Assembly (NCBI GenBank): GCA_003646525.1
Contig: QMKU01000027.1
Location: 1 to 9,890 of the forward strand
DNA from: Campylobacterota bacterium
GTDB lineage: Bacteria > Campylobacterota > Campylobacteria > Campylobacterales > Sulfurovaceae
Length of the DNA stretch: 9,890 nt
Direction: 5' to 3'
The notes below the pieces were generated by a model. It did no database searches, had not been told where the DNA came from, and worked only from the letters and a program-made list of their open reading frames with translations. Shown here one piece after another: positions 1-6,319 of this stretch (the first letter of the stretch is position 1; every line of letters starts with the position of its first letter). Position numbers and translations under genes: made by a program.

Positions 1-729
1 CTCACCATTTAACTCTTGACCGAAGGTAACTAGTGTAGCATCAGGGTTTATCTCATGTACATACTCAGACCCACTTGACAAAAAGCCACCCGTACCAGCA
101 GTAGGATCGTAAAGACTTCGTACTACACCACTCTGTGTCAACACTTCATCATCGGTAGCGAATAGGAGAGAGGTGGTGAGTCTTACGATATCTCTTGGTG
201 TGAAGTGTTCACCAGCTGTCTCATTGGACTGCTCTGCAAACTTACGGATGAGCTCTTCAAATACTAAGCCCATCTCATGATTGGAGATCGTATCGGGATG
301 CAGATCAACTGATGCGAACTTCTCGACTATAAGATAAAGCAAGTTGGCTTCATTGAGCTTGTCTATCTGTACCGCAAACTCATACTTCTCGAAGATCTCT
401 CTGGCATTGGGGCTGAAGTCATTGATATATCTCTCAAGGTTTTCTCTAATGTTGTTGGGGTCTGACATGAGCTTGGAGAGTGTATACTTGGAGATATTGT
501 AGAAGTTATGCCTCGACCTACGCACCAATATCTTCTCCATAGGTATACCTGAGTTCTTTCTAGCTTCATTCTCTGCAAGTACCGCATCTCTAGTCGGCTC
601 AAGCACACACTCCAGTCTCCTAAGCAGTGTAAACGGCAAGATGATCTTGCCATACTCTGATTGTTTGTAGTCGCCCCTCAGAAGGTCTGCTGTTGCCCAG
701 ATGAGTGCCGAGTTTGATTGTTCTGCCAT
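1..729 (-). CDS. hsdM: Type I restriction-modification DNA methyltransferase subunit M (N-terminal part, runs off left edge)
   Basis: This is the modification subunit of a type I restriction-modification system; it transfers a methyl group from S-adenosylmethionine to adenine N6 in the target site, working with HsdS (specificity) and HsdR (restriction). The frame is open for 243 codons from ATG at 729 to the window edge. The N-terminal helical domain begins [20 protein letters not shown] and continues with [20 protein letters not shown], a pattern typical of HsdM. The start of the catalytic domain shows [12 protein letters not shown], and SAM-binding motif I is [10 protein letters not shown] at residues 208-217. 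The catalytic NPPF motif IV must lie beyond the edge, since family members are usually about 500 aa. An AGGA ribosome site lies 7 nt before the ATG. hsdS and hsdR would be expected further left, out of view. The identification is firm; whether the system is intact cannot be seen. Confidence 0.95.
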   Translation of the reverse strand, partial: MAEQSNSALIWATADLLRGDYKQSEYGKIILPFTLLRRLECVLEPTRDAVLAENEARKNSGIPMEKILVRRSRHNFYNISKYTLSKLMSDPNNIRENLERYINDFSPNAREIFEKYEFAVQIDKLNEANLLYLIVEKFASVDLHPDTISNHEMGLVFEELIRKFAEQSNETAGEHFTPRDIVRLTTSLLFATDDEVLTQSGVVRSLYDPTAGTGGFLSSGSEYVHEINPDATLVTFGQELNGE

Positions 730-754
730 ATGATTTCCTAGGTTGAAATTTACC

Positions 755-943
755 TTAAATGATTATATCGAAAATGATATCTTTCTGTTCGTCTTCTGAA
801 TATTGAATTAGGTAGAACCTTTGATCCAGGTACAAGTTCCTCAGAAAAGTTGCAAAAGTGAATGCTAGCAAAAGAAGATTGTATGCATAGCTTGATGAGG
901 GAAAACTGGATAAGTACCAGATATTTGCTAGTGGCTTGCCTGT
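755..943 (-). other. Open frame continuing 62 codons beyond the DUF3592 stop; possible gene remnant
   Basis: In the same frame as the upstream DUF3592 gene, directly after its TAA, the minus strand stays open for 62 codons to a TAA at 755-757. The conceptual peptide has a hydrophobic stretch (YNLLLLAFTFATF) followed by a polar, protein-like tail (DQRFYLIQYSEDEQKDIIFD). No in-frame ATG or ribosome site exists, and the 3' end overlaps the hsdM -10 box. It could be the tail of a decayed membrane-protein gene, a former C-terminal extension of the DUF3592 protein cut off by a nonsense change, or chance openness. No homology is recognised. This is the main content of the 214-bp gap. Confidence 0.2.
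762..767 (-). promoter_or_regulatory. Putative -10 box of hsdM
   Basis: On the minus strand a perfect TATAAT, preceded by GA, lies 33 nt upstream of the hsdM ATG. A start point near 755 would give a leader of about 25 nt containing the AGGA ribosome site. No convincing -35 element is visible at 17-18 nt spacing, which is common for AT-rich epsilonproteobacterial sigma-70 promoters. This suggests that hsdM can be transcribed independently of the genes upstream. Confidence 0.45.
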
Positions 944-1348
944 TTAATCAAAACGCTCATAAACAAATTCAGGGAAAGATATTATAAATATAACAATTAA
1001 TATAAATATTAATGGAAAAATATAAATTCTAAAGTTAGTTACAAATAATATATCACTAGGGTTTTGAGGGTTATATACAATTTCAACTATTTCATTGATT
1101 TTCAAAGGGTGAGAACTACTAAATTTACTTTCTGCTCTTATCTCTTCATCCCCTACCATAAACAAGAAGACCTCTTTGGCAGTCCTACCATTGCCGTCAC
1201 TATCTCTTTTGTATTCCCATATATGACGCTCTACCACAGCATCTATTCTTTTCCAATGTTTTATCTTTTTTAGATTGTCAGACAGCACATATGCGCCTCC
1301 CATCGTAAAGATTAGACCCAAAATATAAAGCATATAAGTATCTTCCAT
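944..1348 (-). CDS. DUF3592-type small membrane protein
   Basis: A 134-aa protein with two predicted membrane segments (about residues 5-24 and 108-128) flanking a soluble loop. The loop has the DUF3592 pattern: HWKRIDAVV after the first helix, then a beta-rich stretch, then KINEIVEIVYNPQNPSD, matching the usual 'G..V.V.YdP.nP' signature before the second helix. The family is widespread and of unknown function. The start is well supported by TAGGAGAG ending 6 nt before the ATG. It lies 79 nt downstream of the glutamate dehydrogenase gene on the same strand and 214 nt upstream of hsdM, so it may be co-transcribed with gdh, though no clear terminator or promoter settles this. Odd point: the reading frame stays open for 62 codons beyond its stop. 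Confidence 0.75.
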   Translation of the reverse strand: MEDTYMLYILGLIFTMGGAYVLSDNLKKIKHWKRIDAVVERHIWEYKRDSDGNGRTAKEVFLFMVGDEEIRAESKFSSSHPLKINEIVEIVYNPQNPSDILFVTNFRIYIFPLIFILIVIFIISFPEFVYERFD

Positions 1349-1389
1349 TCTTCTCTCCTAGTCTACATTTAAAAGATTGATATTTATTC

Positions 1390-1405
1390 CTAAAGTCTCT
1401 ACCCC
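1390..1405 (-). repeat. Possible decayed REP element
   Basis: The minus strand reads GGGGTAGAGACTTTAG, matching 13 of 16 positions of the REP half-site GGAGTAGGGACTTCAG found at 4753-4768, including the GTAG tetranucleotide. The matching 3' half of the hairpin is lost. It sits in the short gap after the glutamate dehydrogenase gene, a typical REP location. A match this good could still occur by chance in 10 kb. Confidence 0.25.
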
Positions 1406-1427
1406 TCGGAAAACTGATCAGAGTAAC

Positions 1428-4400
1428 CTATATCACAAGTGTCATCAATTCATTTACCATCACTGCAATAGCTTTTATCTCTTTTGTTTCTCTTTTTCTG
1501 AATATCTCTATATCTTCCATTATTATATCTAGTCTATCTTTATCGGACTCTAGGTACTGATCAAATGCTACGCTAGGAGCCTCATCTATTCGTTGGAACT
1601 TTAGTACCTTTTGTGTATAGTGAATGACTGTAAACTCTACAAACTGCATAGATTGGATATGTAGTTTCCTGTCACTGTTACTCTCTAGCTTTATATTATT
1701 GAGTGCTGAAGTAATCTCTAGGATTCTGAACTCATTCAGTACACGATAAAATATCTTGGCTACATTTGAGAAAGAACTATGAGAGTTTTCTGTAATCATA
1801 ATAACAGATGGCACAAAGTAGAGATAGTCACTCAGGATAAAAAATCTATTAAAAGATCTATTATCTGGTATGTATTCCACTGTCTTGGTTTCATTTATAC
1901 CATCCAAGAGAGTAAATAATTCATCTTTGTAATCTAAGATATGTTCAGGATTCAACTGCTCATTCTTCAAATATTCTATCATAAGTGCTGTACTAAAATC
2001 AAGCGTTTTTTCAACCTTATTTAGTAATTTGTACTGTGTATTGACCGGCATGATAAAATCTTGACGATATATTTCATGACGGATATCATTGCTTTGAAAT
2101 AGTTCATTTAGCAGTATATATGATTTTATCTTTGTCAAAAATTGTTCTCTACCTAGAGTATCATAATCACAAATAAACGATACACCTCGATAGTTAATAA
2201 TAATATCAGATATAACTGTAGCTATGATCTCTGATTTGAGTGGATGCGTCACCATCTCATGTTCGTAAGCACCCATAAGTGTTCTAGGGAAATATTTATA
2301 TAGATACTCCTGAGCGAAGGATTCATCTATAAGTTTAGAGTTGAGCAGTAGATTTTTGATGAAAATCTTTGTATATGAGAGGAGAGAAGAGAGTACAGGA
2401 CGCACCATTTCACCGCTATCACAAAATACATCATCCATATTTTCATTTTTGGGTATATAGAAGTCTCGTCGCTTAAATGCTTTGACATTTCTCTCTAGTA
2501 TCTCTACCACCAACAAGAAATCTTTTGGTTGCTCCCTGCTCAATCTCTCATCTAGCGATATGCTAAGTGACTGTCTATAGTTGTTCCATAGTACTATATT
2601 TACAACTTGCTCAGTGAGGCTTTTGAGTACTCTGTTTTTTTCTTTCTCATCCATCAATCCCTTTTTCTCTATAATAGATAATAAGATTTTTATATTTACC
2701 TCATGGTCAGAGATATTAACCCCAGCTGCGTTGTCTATACCGTCTAGGTTGATTTTGCCTCCGCCTAGTGCATACTCTATACGAGCTTTTTGTGTAAACC
2801 CTAGATTTCCACCTTCACAGACTACACTTGCACGAAGGTCATCAGCATCTAATCTCACGGCTTCATTTTGTTTGTCACCTAGGTCTAGATTGCTCTCATC
2901 AGAACTCTTGACATAAGTTCCAACCCCACCATTAAATAACAAATCAACTTTCATACTAAGAAGTTTATGAGATAACTCCTCGCCACTCATCATCTTTTTT
3001 GTGCTACCAATCATCTTTTTTATTTCTGTGGAGAGTACTATAGACTTGTCCGCACGCAAGAATACACCTCCTCCCTTGGAGATCAAAGAGCGGTCATACT
3101 CACCCCATCCCCCTCTCTGTGCTACAAATAGACGCTGTCGCTCTTTATACGCCAACTCTTTTGGAGGTTCAGGATCTACAAATATCTCTTTGTGTGATAT
3201 GGCCGCTAGTAGATTAAATGCCTCAGACTCCAAAGCACCATTGCCAAATACATCACCATTCATAGAGCCTATACCTACAATACTGATACTATCTTTATAA
3301 AAGTCCACACCCTTTTCTATGAAAAATCTCTCACTTGATTTGAGTGAACCTTTGGCAGTGATACCCAAATCCTTATGACCATAACCATTGGATCCACCAC
3401 TCGCGAAGCCATCACCTAGCCAATAGCCTCTCTCTACTGCGATGCTATTGGCGATATCACTCATAGATGCTGTGCCCTTGTCTGCTGCTACGACAAAGTA
3501 ACTATCCTCCCCATCATATATCACCATATCATCATGCGTTACGACCTCATCATCTATACGGTTATCGACCATATCTAGTAAGCTATTGATAAACATACTA
3601 TATATCTTTTCAAAGTACTCTTTGTCTATATCAGAGCTATTACGGCGGATCACAAATCCCCCCTTGGCTCCATCAGGGATAATAATAGAGTTTTTGCCCT
3701 CCTGTGTCATCATCAGCGACTTAATCTCTGTACGGTAATCCTCATGACGGTTACTCCATCTGAGTCCACCACGACTCACTAGACTCATACGCAGATGTAG
3801 ACCACTAAACTCTGGGTGAAATACAAAAGTCTCAATAGCAGGTTGCAATCCTCTTAGATGTTCAGCAAATGACGCTGTATCTATCTTGAGTGCTATAGCT
3901 TCAGCACCTTTGAAAAAGTTTGTACGGAGTATAGATCTAAATAGTGCATAAGCTAGCTTAAGAACCTTATCATTACTTATATCTGGCACATCTTTGATAT
4001 GCTCTTCTATCGACTTCTCTATCTCTTTTACTTTTGTTTCTCTCTTTTTTATATTCGTTTCAAAACGAAGTATAAAGTAGTCAACAAATAGTTTTGCTAT
4101 CTTGTCATGAGTAGCTATTGTATGCAGTATTGCTTCTATATTGAGCTCTACAAATGCTTGGGATAGATACTCTATGGCAGCTCTCAGTAGTGCTACTTGT
4201 CTAATATTTATGTTTTGCTTATAGACTAGAGCAAATAGCTTACAGTTACCAAATATCTCTCCTTTAAATGCTTGGACTAAAACATTTTCGATATTTCTTT
4301 TGGCTCTATCTATTACTTTGCTCTCGATAGTATCTAGGTTGAAACGGCTTATAAATATGCGTCTATTATCATCTTCTACATGATAACTAACTTCATCGAT

Positions 4401-4616
4401 AATCTCAAATCCAAAGTTGTGCAGGATAGGAGTAATATCTGATAATCTTAGTTTTCGTGTAGACAATACACGGATAAATGATTTCTCTTCTACGATAAAT
4501 ATTTCCACTATGATCTCTTCACTCTCTACACGATTGAAAAGATCTTTTGAGATACTTATATCATCGGCAGTCAGCAACTGTGCACATAGTGCATTTAACT
4601 CATTATCTTCATGCAT
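1428..4616 (-). CDS. NAD-specific glutamate dehydrogenase, large (115-kDa) class
   Basis: A cytoplasmic enzyme that oxidatively deaminates glutamate to 2-oxoglutarate and ammonium with NAD+, usually a catabolic role linking amino acids to the TCA cycle. It belongs to the Bac_GDH family. Hallmarks in order (approximate residues from the 4616 start): SRGGLRWSNRHEDYRTE (near 280), the catalytic-lysine region PDGAKGGFVIRR (near 315), ASGGSNGYGHKDLGITAKG (near 405), GIGSMNGDVFGNG (near 455), FNGGVGTYVKSS (near 560), EGGNLGFTQKARIEYALGGG (near 605) and NAAGVNISDHEVNIKIL (near 635). At 1062 aa it matches the ~115-kDa class, which lacks much of the N-terminal regulatory extension of the ~1600-aa 180-kDa class. 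An ATG at 4649 would add 11 residues (1073 aa) but has no ribosome site; the ATG at 4616 has AGGA six bases upstream. No frameshift is seen. It stands alone, with a repeat-rich gap upstream. Confidence 0.95.
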   Translation of the reverse strand: MHEDNELNALCAQLLTADDISISKDLFNRVESEEIIVEIFIVEEKSFIRVLSTRKLRLSDITPILHNFGFEIIDEVSYHVEDDNRRIFISRFNLDTIESKVIDRAKRNIENVLVQAFKGEIFGNCKLFALVYKQNINIRQVALLRAAIEYLSQAFVELNIEAILHTIATHDKIAKLFVDYFILRFETNIKKRETKVKEIEKSIEEHIKDVPDISNDKVLKLAYALFRSILRTNFFKGAEAIALKIDTASFAEHLRGLQPAIETFVFHPEFSGLHLRMSLVSRGGLRWSNRHEDYRTEIKSLMMTQEGKNSIIIPDGAKGGFVIRRNSSDIDKEYFEKIYSMFINSLLDMVDNRIDDEVVTHDDMVIYDGEDSYFVVAADKGTASMSDIANSIAVERGYWLGDGFASGGSNGYGHKDLGITAKGSLKSSERFFIEKGVDFYKDSISIVGIGSMNGDVFGNGALESEAFNLLAAISHKEIFVDPEPPKELAYKERQRLFVAQRGGWGEYDRSLISKGGGVFLRADKSIVLSTEIKKMIGSTKKMMSGEELSHKLLSMKVDLLFNGGVGTYVKSSDESNLDLGDKQNEAVRLDADDLRASVVCEGGNLGFTQKARIEYALGGGKINLDGIDNAAGVNISDHEVNIKILLSIIEKKGLMDEKEKNRVLKSLTEQVVNIVLWNNYRQSLSISLDERLSREQPKDFLLVVEILERNVKAFKRRDFYIPKNENMDDVFCDSGEMVRPVLSSLLSYTKIFIKNLLLNSKLIDESFAQEYLYKYFPRTLMGAYEHEMVTHPLKSEIIATVISDIIINYRGVSFICDYDTLGREQFLTKIKSYILLNELFQSNDIRHEIYRQDFIMPVNTQYKLLNKVEKTLDFSTALMIEYLKNEQLNPEHILDYKDELFTLLDGINETKTVEYIPDNRSFNRFFILSDYLYFVPSVIMITENSHSSFSNVAKIFYRVLNEFRILEITSALNNIKLESNSDRKLHIQSMQFVEFTVIHYTQKVLKFQRIDEAPSVAFDQYLESDKDRLDIIMEDIEIFRKRETKEIKAIAVMVNELMTLVI

Positions 4617-4622
4617 ATTTTT

Positions 4623-4626
4623 TCCT
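4623..4626 (-). promoter_or_regulatory. Ribosome binding site that decides the gdh start
   Basis: The minus strand reads TAGGAAAAAATATG, placing AGGA six bases before the ATG at 4616. The alternative ATG at 4649 is preceded by CCTATTTGAT, with no purine-rich site. The downstream start is therefore preferred. Confidence 0.6.
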
Positions 4627-4629
4627 AAT

Positions 4630-4650
4630 ATTATAGTTTTAGTAATCATA
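4630..4650 (-). promoter_or_regulatory. Candidate -10 elements for the glutamate dehydrogenase gene
   Basis: The minus strand has TATGAT at 4650-4645 and TATAAT at 4635-4630. The first would place transcription start near 4638, a leader of about 22 nt that includes the AGGA site for the 4616 start but excludes the 4649 ATG. The second would start within or after the ribosome site and is less likely. No clear -35 box is visible, so the assignment is tentative. Confidence 0.25.
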
Positions 4651-4749
4651 TCAAATAGGTTATAAATTAGACTTAAATTTTGAGACTCATTTATGATAAA
4701 GTTTTAGAATAAGGAATAGAGTAGAAATAACTCCCAAACGATAAGTATT

Positions 4750-4800
4750 TTGGAGTAGGGACTTCAGTCCCGTCAGACGGGACTGAAGTCCCTACTCCAA
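4750..4800. repeat. Perfect 51-nt palindrome: two head-to-head REP elements (REPIN/BIME-like)
   Basis: Two 25-nt arms (4750-4774 and 4776-4800) are perfect reverse complements around a single A at 4775. Each arm contains GTAG followed by its own small hairpin, GGGACT-TC-AGTCCC, so each is a REP unit and the pair forms a REPIN-like doublet able to form one long hairpin or a cruciform. The 5' GTAG next to an imperfect palindrome is the known signature of REP elements processed by RAYT (TnpA-REP, Y1 transposase) enzymes. No such transposase gene is in the window. There is no T-run on either side, so it is not a classical intrinsic terminator, although it could stabilise the 3' end of the vWA transcript. 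Confidence 0.85.
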
Positions 4801-4844
4801 GTATCTGTTATCTGGTATTATTAAACTGTAGTAAATCATCACTT

Positions 4845-4865
4845 GTGCGACATGGTCGCACCTAC
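4845..4865 (-). repeat. Single REP element of a second sequence type
   Basis: The minus strand has GTAG at 4865-4862, then GTGCGAC at 4861-4855, a 3-nt CAT loop, and GTCGCAC at 4851-4845, giving a perfect 7-bp stem. It has the same GTAG-plus-hairpin architecture as the palindrome at 4750-4800 but an unrelated stem sequence, suggesting a second REP family. It lies 44 bases before the 3' end of the vWA gene on the plus coordinate, that is, downstream of that gene. Confidence 0.65.
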
Positions 4866-4908
4866 AATATTGTAAACTATCTTTTATTAGATATGAAGGA
4901 TGCCAAAC

Positions 4909-6072
4909 TTACTTAAATGAAAAGCCTCTTGTCTGCATCTGCTCTTTGATCTCTTTGATGATCTTCTCTCCAAAAGTTTGCTCACCTTTGGGTGGATTTT
5001 TTTGGATATAATTTCTTCTCTTTTTTTCTAGTGCTTGCATCTCACTTTTTATTTTTCTTCGCTCTTTTGATGCCTTGACGACGATTTGATCTATCTCTGC
5101 TTCTGTTTTGTCATTAAACGCCTTATTGCTCTGCTTGAGCTCTTTGGCGATGGCTTTGTTGCCTTTCTCATAAGAGGATATAGCATCCCAAGAGTCTGTC
5201 TTGTACTGTTTGGATGATTTGGAGACACTTCTACTGACATACGAACTCTTTGAGAGTTCTCTGTTTTTTCTATCCTCTTGTACTTGTCGTCTTTTCTTTC
5301 TCTCTCCATCTCTTCCATATCCTATATAGGTACGATTGAGTTGACCATTGAGAATAATGATCTGATCATCAAAGGGTGTAGAGACATGAATCACTCTCGC
5401 ATCAGAGTCGATATTCATATATTTACCACCACTTATTTGTGCTCCATTTTTCCACCCCAGAGAGATGCCATTTTGATAGGCTCCACAAAAGATTGTATTT
5501 ACGATGATATCATCTCTTTTGGCTTTTGCTATAGCTCTTCTATAGTTGACATGCCCTTGATCAAACCCCTCATTGCCTGCAATAATAATGATCTTGAGGT
5601 CATCTGGATGTGAACTCCAATAGAGATTTTGAGTCGCTTTTTCGATCACTTCACCTGCATACTCTGATCCCCCCTTGGTTTTGAGAGCGAAGAGTCTTTC
5701 TGACAAAAAGTCCAAGTCATTTGTCAGAGGGGAGAGCATCTGCATATAACCCGTCTGAACAGGCAGCGTACTTTTGCCATACTCATAGAGTGCGACTTGC
5801 ATCGTAATATCTTGATCGTGTTTGTTTGCTCTTGAAACTTCATTGACGATATTCCATATCTGCTCTTTTGTTTGCCGAATCAAACCATCCATACTATTGC
5901 TACTATCGAGCAAAATAGCGATCTGAATAGTAGGTCCTGTTCGTATGAATTTCCCGTCAGGAAGTGTATTATGAGCTTTTGCATCGCTCTTCAAAATAGG
6001 GGGTAGTTTCAAATCTGCTGCAAAAAGCTGCACAGAGAGGAGGAGGCTTAGTAGAATCATTCCGTTTTTCAT
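4909..6072 (-). CDS. Secreted von Willebrand factor type A domain protein
   Basis: A 387-aa protein with a signal peptide at residues 1-19 (MKNG, hydrophobic core, LFAAD), so probably periplasmic. A vWA domain spans about 48-235. The metal-ion-dependent adhesion site is visible as D56-S58-S60 in LLDSSNSM, with T132 in KTKGGSEYAGEV as the likely MIDAS threonine. After the fourth strand the protein has AGNEGFDQG at 165-173, the AGNE-type variant of a vWA subfamily, where TerY-like proteins have a TDG aspartate. The C-terminal third (about 255-387) is highly charged, Lys/Arg/Glu/Ser-rich and probably helical or coiled-coil. AGGG lies 9 nt before the ATG. It is divergent from the xpaC-telA-SPFH operon and shares its promoter region, which suggests but does not prove a joint role. 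The ligand is unknown. Confidence 0.85.
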   Translation of the reverse strand: MKNGMILLSLLLSVQLFAADLKLPPILKSDAKAHNTLPDGKFIRTGPTIQIAILLDSSNSMDGLIRQTKEQIWNIVNEVSRANKHDQDITMQVALYEYGKSTLPVQTGYMQMLSPLTNDLDFLSERLFALKTKGGSEYAGEVIEKATQNLYWSSHPDDLKIIIIAGNEGFDQGHVNYRRAIAKAKRDDIIVNTIFCGAYQNGISLGWKNGAQISGGKYMNIDSDARVIHVSTPFDDQIIILNGQLNRTYIGYGRDGERKKRRQVQEDRKNRELSKSSYVSRSVSKSSKQYKTDSWDAISSYEKGNKAIAKELKQSNKAFNDKTEAEIDQIVVKASKERRKIKSEMQALEKKRRNYIQKNPPKGEQTFGEKIIKEIKEQMQTRGFSFK

Positions 6073-6127
6073 AAGATTTCCCTTGAGTTAATTGAAGCAA
6101 ATAACAAAAGTAAATTGCTACTCAATA

Positions 6128-6133
6128 ATTATA
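6128..6133 (-). promoter_or_regulatory. Extended -10 promoter of the vWA gene
   Basis: The minus strand reads TGCTATAATTATTG, a perfect extended -10 (TGN-TATAAT). It gives a start point near 6120 and a leader of about 50 nt to the ATG at 6072. No strong -35 is visible, as expected for an extended -10 promoter. It is half of a 10-bp inverted repeat with the plus-strand promoter. Confidence 0.55.
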
Positions 6134-6166
6134 GCATGATTTAAAATCTTGATTCTATAATTATGC

Positions 6167-6172
6167 TATAAT
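6167..6172 (+). promoter_or_regulatory. Extended -10 promoter of the micro-ORF-xpaC-telA-SPFH operon
   Basis: The sequence TGCTATAAT (6164-6172) is a perfect extended -10. A second TATAAT at 6156-6161 lies just upstream. Transcription would start near 6179, leaving about 40 nt of leader before the micro-ORF at 6219. No good -35 hexamer is seen. Confidence 0.55.
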
Positions 6173-6218
6173 CCTATTTTATAATTTACGCCAAAGATAT
6201 CAATCATCAGGAGTTAGC

Positions 6219-6311
6219 ATGTTTACAGGGTACAAAAAGATATTTGGATTTATTTTTCTCGTCTTTAGTGTCGGCACAGCCGTTCTTTCACCTTTGAGTA
6301 AACTTTTTTAA
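6219..6311 (+). CDS. 30-aa hydrophobic micro-protein, first gene of the operon
   Basis: A short ORF of 30 codons starts at ATG 6219 and ends at TAA 6309-6311. It is preceded by a strong ribosome site, CAGGAG, five bases before the ATG, and by an extended -10 promoter. The peptide has a charged N-terminus (MFTGYKKIF), a single likely membrane helix at about residues 8-24 (GFIFLVFSVGTAVL) and a short tail (SPLSKLF). It ends 8 nt before the start of the XpaC-like gene, so the two are probably translated from one message. It could be a small membrane subunit or regulator of the neighbouring membrane proteins, or a leader peptide coupling translation. No family is recognised. Confidence 0.6.
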   Translation: MFTGYKKIFGFIFLVFSVGTAVLSPLSKLF

Positions 6312-6319
6312 GGATTATT

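Larger units (their letters stand above)
6128..6172. repeat. 10-bp inverted repeat formed by the two divergent -10 regions
   Basis: ATTATAGCAT (6128-6137) and ATGCTATAAT (6163-6172) are exact reverse complements separated by 25 AT-rich bases. The repeat coincides with two outward-facing extended -10 boxes. It may only reflect two good promoters with the same consensus, but it could also be an operator read symmetrically by a regulator or a site of coordinated opening. Confidence 0.5.

Noticed and set aside
363..653. 96-codon minus-strand frame overlapping hsdM
   Set aside because: It is the +1-type shadow of hsdM; the true frame, unbroken from 729 to the edge, carries the methyltransferase motifs.
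850..937. Inverted pair CTAGCAAA / TTTGCTAG in the hsdM upstream gap
   Set aside because: Eight-base arms about 50 bases apart in AT-rich sequence are expected by chance and match no known operator.
1408..1424. Rho-independent terminator after gdh (CTGATCAG followed by TTTT on the minus strand)
   Set aside because: The palindrome has no loop, is only 8 bp and is AT-balanced; it is too weak to form a terminator hairpin.
2581..3300. Two ~100-codon plus-strand open frames inside glutamate dehydrogenase
   Set aside because: They overlap the most conserved part of the dehydrogenase on the opposite strand; their Ser/Pro/Leu composition is typical of shadow frames.
4750..4800. Intrinsic transcription terminator
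   Set aside because: The long hairpin lacks a T-run immediately downstream on either strand, and the GTAG-headed sub-hairpins fit a REP doublet better. An effect on mRNA 3' ends is still possible.
4750..4865. CRISPR repeats or an IS200/IS605 end
   Set aside because: There are only two palindromes, of different sequence, with no regular spacer pattern and no transposase frame in the gap.
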